NCBI RefSeq assembly: GCF_019923725.1
Contig: NZ_JAHXRI010000006.1
Span: 1 to 64,000 of the forward strand
Direction: 5' to 3'
Source: Zwartia hollandica
Lineage (GTDB): Bacteria; Pseudomonadota; Gammaproteobacteria; Burkholderiales; Burkholderiaceae_B
Length of the DNA: 64,000 nucleotides
The translations under genes were made by a program, and so were the position numbers. Below are positions 56,720 through 63,775 of the stretch, piece after piece (position 1 is the first letter of the stretch; each line of letters opens with the position of its first letter). Below the pieces are notes generated by a model. The model was not told the origin of the DNA. It worked only from the letters and a program-made list of their open reading frames with translations, and searched no databases.

Positions 56720-57337
56720 ATGGAAGCACTACAGCGTGTTACGGGGGTCGCGGCACCCTTCATGCGTATCAATATCGATACGGATCAGATCATTCCTGCG
56801 CTTTTTCTTGGAGGGACAGATGCCAAAGGCTATGGTGCGCATCTCTTTAATGGTTGGCGTTTCTTAGCGGATGGAACACCCAATCCTGAGTTCATTTTGA
56901 ATCAAACGCCCTTCGATCAATCTGAAATTTTGCTTGCAGATCGAAATTTTGGTTGCGGCTCATCACGTGAACGGGCGCCAAAAGCGCTTCGGGAGTTTGG
57001 ATTTCGCGCAGTGATAGCACCGTCGTTTGGTGGGATATTTTTTAATAACTGCTATCGCAATGGGATCGTACCGGTCGAGCTTCCGATTGAGCAAATCAAA
57101 GAGCTTGTTGCCGAAGTCGAGGCCAGCTCCGGTCACGACAAGATCACCGTCGATTTAGAGGCACTCTGTGTCAGTACAGGGAGCGGCAAGCGTTTTAGCT
57201 TTACCGCTCCACCCGCATTACGAGAAATGTTGTTGAAGGGTCTCGACGAGATCTCTCTCACACTTTCAAAATCTGAATCAATCGAACAATTCAGAACATC
57301 TGATCGGGCGAAGCGACCCTGGGCTTACTCGGTTTAA
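56720..57337 (+). CDS. Aconitase-family hydratase, small subunit (LeuD-like)
   Basis: A 205-residue swivelling-domain subunit. INIDTDQIIPALFLGGTDAK and NFGCGSSRERAPKALREFGF are the conserved LeuD motifs, and APSFGGIFFNNCYRNGIVPV follows. It pairs with the LeuC-like subunit, whose stop is two bases upstream, to form the hydratase. The last residues, SDRAKRPWAYSV, are the usual end. Its stop directly abuts the stop of the convergent MetE-like gene, with no terminator visible. Confidence 0.9.
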   Translation: MEALQRVTGVAAPFMRINIDTDQIIPALFLGGTDAKGYGAHLFNGWRFLADGTPNPEFILNQTPFDQSEILLADRNFGCGSSRERAPKALREFGFRAVIAPSFGGIFFNNCYRNGIVPVELPIEQIKELVAEVEASSGHDKITVDLEALCVSTGSGKRFSFTAPPALREMLLKGLDEISLTLSKSESIEQFRTSDRAKRPWAYSV

Positions 57338-58507
57338 CTACTTAATCAAGCGGTCACTTGCGATACGCGCACCTTCAGCAAGTGCGCGTAATTTTGCCCA
57401 GACCACATCGGTCGCGACACGTCCCATGCCCGCCGACGTATCAAAGCCACAATCGGTTCCTGCTAACACGCGCGTTGGGTCTCCGACATCTGCGGCCACT
57501 CGCTCAAGACGCTCAGCAATCACCTCTGGATGCTCGACAAAGTTCGTCAATACATCGATGACACCGGCGACAATTACCTGGTTGTCCTGTAAGGGTTGCT
57601 CCCGCAAGACCTTCATTTCGTGAGCGTGTCGAGCATTCGCAAAGGGCAGTACAAAACCACCAACCTTCGTCTGACGAATGACAGGCCATATCTTGCGTAA
57701 CGGCACATCGCAATCATGAGGCCCTTCATAATTTCCCCAGCACACGTGCATACGGACACGGTCTTGCGGAATGTTGCGTAACGCCACATTAATGGCTGAA
57801 ACAACACGCTCAATGAAACCTAAAAATTTTGCGTCCGACTCATCATGATAGGAAACGTGTCGTTCTAGAGCCAAGTCGGGACAATCGATCTGCAAAATAA
57901 AGCCATTTTCAACGATCGCCTCATACTCAAGGCGCAGCGCTTCGGCCAAGGCAGCGAGATACGCCTCTTCGGTGTCGTAATGCTCATTTTTACAGGCCGA
58001 AGCAATGATGCCGGGTGAGGGGGCCGTCAAGAACGCCTCAGTAAATGTCTTTTCTTTTCGTGCATTGAGCGTACTGCGAAAATCTCGCGCCTCAGACGCG
58101 GCCAAATCAGGATCGATATAGCGAACCTCTCCCGTTACGCGCGGAGGCAAGAAGTTGCTGACGGCAACCTTTCCGCCAGACTGCTGTTCTAGCATTTTTT
58201 TAAATTCTGGATAGCGCTCAACATCCCCGCGCGAAAACCGCTTCCACGTACCGCCAAACCCTGACATCCGCCGCTGTACGTACAGAAAGAATCCCTCCCT
58301 CTGTTGCTCACCATTGTTACCAACGTCGATACCATTGGCGAGCTGAAGATCGACAGCAGTTTGCATGGCTTGATGGCCAAGCGACTCAAGAGCGGCAGGG
58401 TCTACTTCAGCCCCGTTGGCGCGATCCGCATACATCTGCACCAGCTCGAGCGGGCGCGGAAGACTACCAGTGTGTGTTGTAAGAATTCTTTTGTTGCTAT
58501 GTTGCAT
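57338..58507 (-). CDS. MetE C-terminal-like (cobalamin-independent methionine synthase family) protein
   Basis: A 389-residue protein with the fold of the catalytic domain of MetE and of archaeal core-type enzymes, lacking the N-terminal domain. TTHTGSLPRP is the N-terminal signature, and zinc-ligand candidates are the cysteine in RMHVCWGNYEG and that in LAGTDCGFDTSAG; the histidine pair HDC-x follows. LQIDCPDLALERH is also conserved. The substrate is unknown; such free-standing proteins are often beside Bug receptors in Alcaligenaceae. The bug gene ends four bases before it, so they form an operon on the minus strand. Confidence 0.85.
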   Translation of the reverse strand: MQHSNKRILTTHTGSLPRPLELVQMYADRANGAEVDPAALESLGHQAMQTAVDLQLANGIDVGNNGEQQREGFFLYVQRRMSGFGGTWKRFSRGDVERYPEFKKMLEQQSGGKVAVSNFLPPRVTGEVRYIDPDLAASEARDFRSTLNARKEKTFTEAFLTAPSPGIIASACKNEHYDTEEAYLAALAEALRLEYEAIVENGFILQIDCPDLALERHVSYHDESDAKFLGFIERVVSAINVALRNIPQDRVRMHVCWGNYEGPHDCDVPLRKIWPVIRQTKVGGFVLPFANARHAHEMKVLREQPLQDNQVIVAGVIDVLTNFVEHPEVIAERLERVAADVGDPTRVLAGTDCGFDTSAGMGRVATDVVWAKLRALAEGARIASDRLIK

Positions 58508-58511
58508 GATG

Positions 58512-59519
58512 TTATTGAAGCTTGATGTTGTTGTCTTTAATCACTTTACCCCAGTATGCCGTTTGATCCACGAGCCATTTCTGCATGGCGACCGGGTTGT
58601 AAGGAACGCCTTCCGAGCCAAGCTCTGCGAAACGCTTTTGTACTTCGGGTTTGGCGACGACTTTCATGATGTCTGCGTTAATCTTGGCCACAATCTCTGG
58701 CGGGGTGCCCGCTGCAGTGACAACACCTTGGAACGAACCCGTCACAAAGTCTGGTGAGCGTTCAGCGATGGTCATGGTGTCGGGAATTTGCCCAAAGCGC
58801 TTCGGGCTAGCAACGGCGATTAACCTGAAGTTTCCTGCCTTAACCATTGGATAGGTGGCCAAAAAGCTATTCAACGTCGAGTCAATCTGACCACCCGCCA
58901 AGTCGCTCACAACTTGCGCGCCACCCTTGTACCCAATAAAGTTGTACTCAAAGCCAAGGCTCTTGCTCAAGACGACGCCAGCCAAATGGGTAGATGTGCC
59001 CAAGGTCACGCCAATACTGACGGGATTCTTTTGAGCTTTCGCGTATGCAATAAACTCGTCGAATGTTTTCACCGGCATCTGATTCTTCACCACCAGAATG
59101 TGTGGTGAGTAAGCCAAAATGGCGACCGAGGTCAGCTCCTTTGCAGGGTTGTAGGTCATCTTATCCATCAAGCTTGGCGTCATCGTCAAGATACTTAGAT
59201 CAGCGACAAGCATGGTGTAGCCATCTGGTTTGGACGCGGCCACGTATTGCCCACCAAGGTGACCCGCCGCGCCCGGCTTATTCTCGATCAGCACCGTCTG
59301 CTTCCACAGCTCGGACAACTCTTTACCAACCAGACGTGCCAAAATATCGGATGCCCCTCCAGCGGGAAACGGCACAACGAGTTTGACTGGTTTATCTGGG
59401 AAATTTGTAGCGGCACCTGCTTGCGAAGCGGCAGTATTTGGTAATGCCATAGCAGCCACAGTACCAATGCATGCGATGGCACTTAACGTGCGCTCAATAA
59501 CGGCTTTTATCAACATCAT
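58512..59519 (-). CDS. Bug-family tripartite tricarboxylate transporter receptor (fourth)
   Basis: A 335-residue periplasmic binding protein. A signal peptide (LSAIACIGTVAAMALPNTAA) is followed by FPDKPVKLVVPFPAGGASDI, and IENKPGAAGHLGGQYVAASK and FIGYKGGAQVVSDLAGGQID are typical motifs. AGGAGAC directly precedes the ATG at 59519; the second ATG three bases on is an alternative. It heads a two-gene unit with the MetE-like protein, in the opposite direction to the hydratase run, and starts 178 bases from the divergent SYLF gene. Confidence 0.92.
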   Translation of the reverse strand: MMLIKAVIERTLSAIACIGTVAAMALPNTAASQAGAATNFPDKPVKLVVPFPAGGASDILARLVGKELSELWKQTVLIENKPGAAGHLGGQYVAASKPDGYTMLVADLSILTMTPSLMDKMTYNPAKELTSVAILAYSPHILVVKNQMPVKTFDEFIAYAKAQKNPVSIGVTLGTSTHLAGVVLSKSLGFEYNFIGYKGGAQVVSDLAGGQIDSTLNSFLATYPMVKAGNFRLIAVASPKRFGQIPDTMTIAERSPDFVTGSFQGVVTAAGTPPEIVAKINADIMKVVAKPEVQKRFAELGSEGVPYNPVAMQKWLVDQTAYWGKVIKDNNIKLQ

Positions 59520-59697
59520 GTCTCCTGTTGTATTTTGTTTGGAGTAATTGAAGCGTCGGTACGCCATAGGTCGTATGCTGCACGCTCTGCTTAGTCTAGT
59601 CCCACTTTTCGTAAAACATTGATGTATCGCGTGAGCATTTACAAGCTCAAACTTATACTAATATCTTAGGATTCCAGTGTCAAAGTTGAGGTATTAC

Positions 59698-60267
59698 ATG
59701 TTTTTTGCGCTACACCGCTTCCAATCACTTCGCTATTTTCTGAGTATCGTCATGAGTGCCTTGCTTGTTTGTGCTGCAAACACAGCGTACGCTGAGTCAC
59801 GCGAGGCACTTGAGCGCGACTCAAAAAACGCGTTGAACAATCTACTCGCTCAAAATCAAATCGCGAAGGATTTGAATGCGCGGGCTGCTGCAGTGCTCGT
59901 TTTCCCTAGCGTCAAAAAGGCCGGCCTGATGGTTGGAGCACAATATGGCGAGGGCGTTCTTTGGCGTGATGGTAAAGCAACTGCCTTCTACAACACCGGC
60001 GGGGCCTCGTTTGGGTTTCAAGCGGGCGTGCAGGAATATGGCTATGCCATGTTCTTTATGAAAGACAATGCGCTGAATTCGCTGAATGTGACGCAGGGCT
60101 TCGAGGTCGGAGTCGGCCCTAGTGTTGTCGTGATCGATCAGGGAATGGGCGTCTCACACACGACAACAACCATGCAAAACGATATCTACGCCTTTGTCTT
60201 TAGCCAGAAAGGGCTGATGGCAGGGGTAGGCATTCAAGGCAATAAGATCACGCGTATCAATAAATAG
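59698..60267 (+). CDS. Secreted SYLF (YSC84-type lipid-binding) domain protein
   Basis: A 189-residue secreted protein. A signal peptide (LSIVMSALLVCAANTAYA) precedes a SYLF domain: ARAAAVLVFPSVKKAGLMVG, ALVFxxxxKG-type start, then GASFGFQAGVQEYGYAMFFM and the C-terminal YAFVFSQKGLMAGVGIQGNK. SYLF proteins bind phosphoinositides in eukaryotes; in bacteria they are of unknown role in the envelope. The ATG at 59698 follows GAGG six bases upstream; a GTG at 59677 and an ATG at 59752 are alternatives. The radical SAM gene starts ten bases after its stop. Confidence 0.85.
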   Translation: MFFALHRFQSLRYFLSIVMSALLVCAANTAYAESREALERDSKNALNNLLAQNQIAKDLNARAAAVLVFPSVKKAGLMVGAQYGEGVLWRDGKATAFYNTGGASFGFQAGVQEYGYAMFFMKDNALNSLNVTQGFEVGVGPSVVVIDQGMGVSHTTTTMQNDIYAFVFSQKGLMAGVGIQGNKITRINK

Positions 60268-60277
60268 TTGTCTATCC

Positions 60278-61531
60278 ATGTCCGCACCTGAGCTAAAACT
60301 GCCGCCACTGCCCGAAGGCAGACATTATCGCTTTCACGCGATGATCAAGCCATCAGGTGCAGAGTGCAATATCGATTGCGACTATTGCTTCTATCTGCAC
60401 AAGACGGATCTGCTCGAACATCCTGCCCATGCTCGCATGAATGGCACAACGTTGGAGCAACACATCCGGCAGTACATTGAGAGCCAAACTGGTGACCAAG
60501 TTGTCTTCTCATGGCAGGGCGGTGAGCCCACACTGATGGGGTTAGATTTCTTTCTCCGGGTCGTTACTTTACAAAAAAAGTATGCGAAGCCGGGTCAGCG
60601 TATCGAAAATGATTTACAAACAAACGGTATTGCGCTTGACGACACGTGGGTCAAATTTCTAAAAGAGCATCATTTTCATGTGGGCCTTTCAATCGATGGG
60701 CCTCGTGAACTTCACGACACCTATCGCAAGACTCGCAACGGAAAATCTACCTTTGATTTGGTGATGGCCGCTGCGCGAAAGCTGAGCGATGCTGAGGTCC
60801 CATTTGCGGCACTGTGTGTGGTCAACCGCGCGAATGCGAAGCATCCAAAGGAAGTGTATCGATTCTTGGTAGACGAGTTAGGTACTTGGCGTGTGCAGTT
60901 CAATCCAGCAGTCGAACCCGCCACATTTAAGCAAAGCGCACCAGGCAGGCTAGACAAATCCACAGCCCCTATGCAAGACAGCCCCCGCGCAAAGCCTGGT
61001 CATCCGCTTTCAATTGTCACAGACTGGTCTGTCGATCCTGACGAGTATGGCACCTTTCTATCGGGAGTTTGGGACGAGTGGCTCGCGACAGACTTTGGAC
61101 GTATTCATGTCAATCTGTTCGAAACCGCCATCGCACAAGCCGCTGGAATGCCGGCTCAGACCTGTACGCAGGCCGAATTTTGCGGTAAGGGTCTCGCAGT
61201 AGAGCACGATGGCGAAGTCTACTCTTGCGATCACTTTGTCTATCCAGCATATCGAATCGGAAACATTCACACAACGCACCTGGGTGATCTCGCCTTCTCA
61301 GCAGTACAGAAAGAGTTTGGCATGAACAAGCGAAACTCCTTACCGAAGCAGTGCCATGGCTGTGACTACCTCAAACTGTGCTGGGGTGAGTGCCCAAAAA
61401 ATCGACTGATCAAAACGCGTGATGGTGAGCCCGGCTTAAATTATTTATGCTCTGGACTCTTTCATTTTTATCAGCACATCGGTCCCGATGTCATTCGTAT
61501 CCTGCGACAGCTCGGCCACTTGCCTCGCTGA
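60278..61531 (+). CDS. SPASM radical SAM enzyme, anaerobic sulfatase-maturase type
   Basis: A 417-residue enzyme of the anSME/AslB group. C30-x3-C34-x2-C37 in GAECNIDCDYCFYL bind the SAM cluster, and SWQGGEPTLMGLDFF follows. The SPASM cysteines are seen in QTCTQAEFCGKGL, VYSCDHFVYP, PKQCHGCDYLKLCWGECPK. Relatives oxidise an active-site serine or cysteine in sulfatases to formylglycine, or modify peptides. There is no sulfatase gene in the window. It lies ten bases after the SYLF gene and 38 before a secreted hydrolase. Function as formylglycine generator is family-based, not shown. Confidence 0.9.
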   Translation: MSAPELKLPPLPEGRHYRFHAMIKPSGAECNIDCDYCFYLHKTDLLEHPAHARMNGTTLEQHIRQYIESQTGDQVVFSWQGGEPTLMGLDFFLRVVTLQKKYAKPGQRIENDLQTNGIALDDTWVKFLKEHHFHVGLSIDGPRELHDTYRKTRNGKSTFDLVMAAARKLSDAEVPFAALCVVNRANAKHPKEVYRFLVDELGTWRVQFNPAVEPATFKQSAPGRLDKSTAPMQDSPRAKPGHPLSIVTDWSVDPDEYGTFLSGVWDEWLATDFGRIHVNLFETAIAQAAGMPAQTCTQAEFCGKGLAVEHDGEVYSCDHFVYPAYRIGNIHTTHLGDLAFSAVQKEFGMNKRNSLPKQCHGCDYLKLCWGECPKNRLIKTRDGEPGLNYLCSGLFHFYQHIGPDVIRILRQLGHLPR

Positions 61532-61569
61532 CATTGCGCCCACTGCCGCACCTGAAGGACAGGCCTTCT

Positions 61570-62400
61570 ATGTTTAAGTTTCAGAATCTTATTGCAGCCG
61601 TTGTAACCTTTACCATGAGCGCGCTTGCATATGCACAAGCTGAGCGGCCTACAAACCTTCATATTTTTCTGCCACACACTGAGCCCAAAGGGGTCGTCAT
61701 CGCATTACATGGGTGCGGTGGTTTGTTGTCTAGCGCCAAATCGCGAGCGTCTGAGCTGTCTGCTCGTCATGCCAGTATGGCAAAGCTCATTACCGAGGCC
61801 GGTTGGATCGCATTATTCCCTGATAGTTTCTCACCGCGCGGGCGTCGAGAAATTTGTACTCAAAAGTTTTCCGAACGCACAATTAATAGTAGCCACCGAA
61901 GACTAGACGCATTAAAGACTGCCCAATGGGTACGTGAGCAGAAATGGTCTGGGGAGGAGCCATCGCGGCCTCTGAAGACCGTCATTCTAGGCTGGTCTCA
62001 CGGCGGCTCAGCAGTGCTCCAAACCATCGAGCGCACACAACGCGGCGAACCAGCCAAAGGCCTTATCGATCAAGCAATCGCATTTTATCCCGGCTGCTCT
62101 GAGCAGCTAAAACGTGGCTATAAAACGAATATTCCACTGACGATGTTCTTGGCAGGCAAGGATGACTGGACAGCGCCTCAACCATGTATCGAACTTGGCA
62201 AAAGTGTAGGCGCGACAGTCTGGGTTTACGAAGAGGCCTACCATGGGTTCGATAGCCCTATTGGCAAGGTCCAGTTTCGACCAGAAGTTCCAAATGGAGT
62301 CTCACCTGGGCAAGGCGTGCATTCAGGTCCCAACCCGGAAGCAAGGGAAGACGCCTATAACAAGCTGAGATCGCTGTTGCGCCAATTGGAAACTCCCTAG
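61570..62400 (+). CDS. Secreted dienelactone hydrolase-like protein
   Basis: A 276-residue alpha/beta hydrolase with an export signal (NLIAAVVTFTMSALAYAQ). GVVIALHGCGGLLS is the oxyanion loop, the nucleophile serine is in VILGWSHGGSAVLQ, and EEAYHGFDSP has the C-terminal catalytic histidine. CAACHG-type hemes are absent; a few cysteines (ICTQ, PGCSEQ, QPCIE) may form disulfides. The substrate is unknown. It follows the radical SAM gene in the same direction. ATG at 61570 gives the export signal at the N-terminus; a longer reading overlaps the radical SAM gene. Confidence 0.82.
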   Translation: MFKFQNLIAAVVTFTMSALAYAQAERPTNLHIFLPHTEPKGVVIALHGCGGLLSSAKSRASELSARHASMAKLITEAGWIALFPDSFSPRGRREICTQKFSERTINSSHRRLDALKTAQWVREQKWSGEEPSRPLKTVILGWSHGGSAVLQTIERTQRGEPAKGLIDQAIAFYPGCSEQLKRGYKTNIPLTMFLAGKDDWTAPQPCIELGKSVGATVWVYEEAYHGFDSPIGKVQFRPEVPNGVSPGQGVHSGPNPEAREDAYNKLRSLLRQLETP

Positions 62401-62414
62401 GTCTACACCGTACG

Positions 62415-62840
62415 CTAGCGAGTCTGTTTCTTATGCAGGATCTTCATGATCCCCTGCCCATACATGACCTGCTTATCGTTGACGGACAAGGTGCCACGCA
62501 AAAAAATTAGAGACGATGTTTTGCGCACAACTTCACCACGTGCAACGATGAAGTCACCAGCAACACTTGGTGCAACAAAATGCGTATCAAGATGAATCGT
62601 TGTGCAGGGCTGCTGGTCATTGGCGGCCCACGCGATCATGCTCACAGCTTGATCTAGCAAAGTGACTAGCATGCCTCCATGCACAACACCAACACCATTT
62701 TCATGCCTAGGCTCAACGAGCAAGCCGTATTCCCATCCGTGGCCTAAGGGCCTACTCCACAATGGGCCCACCTCCGCGAAAAAACCTTTGCTTTTGAGAG
62801 ACTTCCAGCCCTGCGTAGCGGGGTCGAACGTAGAAGACAT
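62415..62840 (-). CDS. PaaI-family hotdog thioesterase
   Basis: A 141-residue single hotdog domain. GVVHGGMLVTLLDQAVSMIA is the HGG motif with the catalytic aspartate region, and CTTIHLDTHFVAPSVAGDFI is the second conserved strand. Family members hydrolyse small acyl- or aryl-CoA esters. AAGGAAA precedes the ATG. It lies 13 bases from the IclR regulator on the same strand, so it is probably regulated with it; the neighbouring acyl-CoA synthetase fits a CoA-linked catabolic role. Confidence 0.88.
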   Translation of the reverse strand: MSSTFDPATQGWKSLKSKGFFAEVGPLWSRPLGHGWEYGLLVEPRHENGVGVVHGGMLVTLLDQAVSMIAWAANDQQPCTTIHLDTHFVAPSVAGDFIVARGEVVRKTSSLIFLRGTLSVNDKQVMYGQGIMKILHKKQTR

Positions 62841-62853
62841 TGTGAGATTTTCC

Positions 62854-63678
62854 TTAGTCGAATTTTGGTCGGACCAATAGCCGAGCCTCTTTTTGCATAG
62901 CCGTGACTAACTCTAACTGCTGCGACTTGGTGAGTTGATCAGCAAGACTCGCACACACGATGGTCTGCGCTATGCGATCTGCATCATCTAGCACCGGCAC
63001 CGCTGCGATATGTAGTCCAGCAATATAGGTGTTTCGATCGATGCTGTAATGATGCTTCTGGGCGAAGACTACCTCCTTGTACCAAGCCTCGAAATCCATC
63101 GGTTTATCCCATCGCAATTTCTGGAAACGCCGCTTGAGCTCAGGCATTGGCTGTCCACCGAACGCAGCGACAAGTCGTCCAGTCGCACTGAGCAATGCTG
63201 GGAATACGCTGCCGACATCCACATGTAATCGAAACGGCAAGCTTGATCGAGAAAGTGCAACCACCACCATCTGCTCTTGATCGGTCACGTCAACGCCAAT
63301 CGCCGTCACTCCCCACTTTGAGGAAAGCCGATCGAGCCCAGACTGAACTGTTAATGGAAAAGCGTTTGCCTCGCGTGCACTGCGCGCAAGGGTGAGCACT
63401 CCCATTCCTAGTCGGTACCGCTTGGTGTCGCGATCGACGGATATTAGTTTTTCATCGACCAGGGTGCGCAAGATATGCAGGCAAGTGCTGGGGATCAAGT
63501 CCAGGGCCTGGGCGATTGCATTAACGCCCATAGGCTCCTTCACTTTGCCCAATAACCGCAAAATTGCGATTGCTCGGGAAACAGCGGGAACGGCCCTTGT
63601 GCGCACCACTGGCTTGGGCTGGGGCGTTGCCGCAGGCCGCTTTGTTGTTTGCTTAATCATATGCATTATCATAATCAT
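62854..63678 (-). CDS. IclR-family transcriptional regulator
   Basis: A regulator of up to 274 residues. An N-terminal helix-turn-helix (AVSRAIAILRLLGKVKEPMG, then VNAIAQALDLIPSTCLHILRTL) precedes the IclR effector domain (QSGLDRLSSKWGVTAIGVDV, LSATGRLVAAFGG and later ISIDRNTYIAGLHIAAVPVL). Four in-frame ATGs are crowded at the start (63678, 63672, 63666, 63660); none has a ribosome binding site, and ATG 63660 gives MIKQTTKRP, so the start is uncertain. It is transcribed away from the acyl-CoA synthetase gene across a palindrome at 63680-63699 and probably autoregulates and controls that gene. Effector unknown. Confidence 0.9.
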   Translation of the reverse strand: MIMIMHMIKQTTKRPAATPQPKPVVRTRAVPAVSRAIAILRLLGKVKEPMGVNAIAQALDLIPSTCLHILRTLVDEKLISVDRDTKRYRLGMGVLTLARSAREANAFPLTVQSGLDRLSSKWGVTAIGVDVTDQEQMVVVALSRSSLPFRLHVDVGSVFPALLSATGRLVAAFGGQPMPELKRRFQKLRWDKPMDFEAWYKEVVFAQKHHYSIDRNTYIAGLHIAAVPVLDDADRIAQTIVCASLADQLTKSQQLELVTAMQKEARLLVRPKFD

Positions 63679-63679
63679 T

Positions 63680-63699
63680 TTATTGTACTAATACAATAA
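63680..63699. promoter_or_regulatory. Perfect 20-bp palindrome, candidate IclR operator
   Basis: TTATTGTACTAATACAATAA has perfect 8-bp arms around CTAA. It lies immediately upstream of the IclR gene's first ATG and 11 bases before the -35 box of the divergent promoter, a suitable place for repression of both genes. Confidence 0.7.
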
Positions 63700-63709
63700 G
63701 CGTTCTTAT

Positions 63710-63738
63710 TTGACAATAATAGAGTGTCTCGTTACATT
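63710..63738 (+). promoter_or_regulatory. Promoter of the acyl-CoA synthetase gene
   Basis: TTGACA at 63710-63715 is a perfect -35 box; 17 bases later TACATT at 63733-63738 matches the -10 consensus in four of six positions. The ATG of the downstream gene lies about 37 bases after the -10, and a candidate IclR operator precedes the -35. Confidence 0.6.
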
Positions 63739-63775
63739 GAGTCATCCACCGTGTCACCCTACCGTGCGACTAAAC

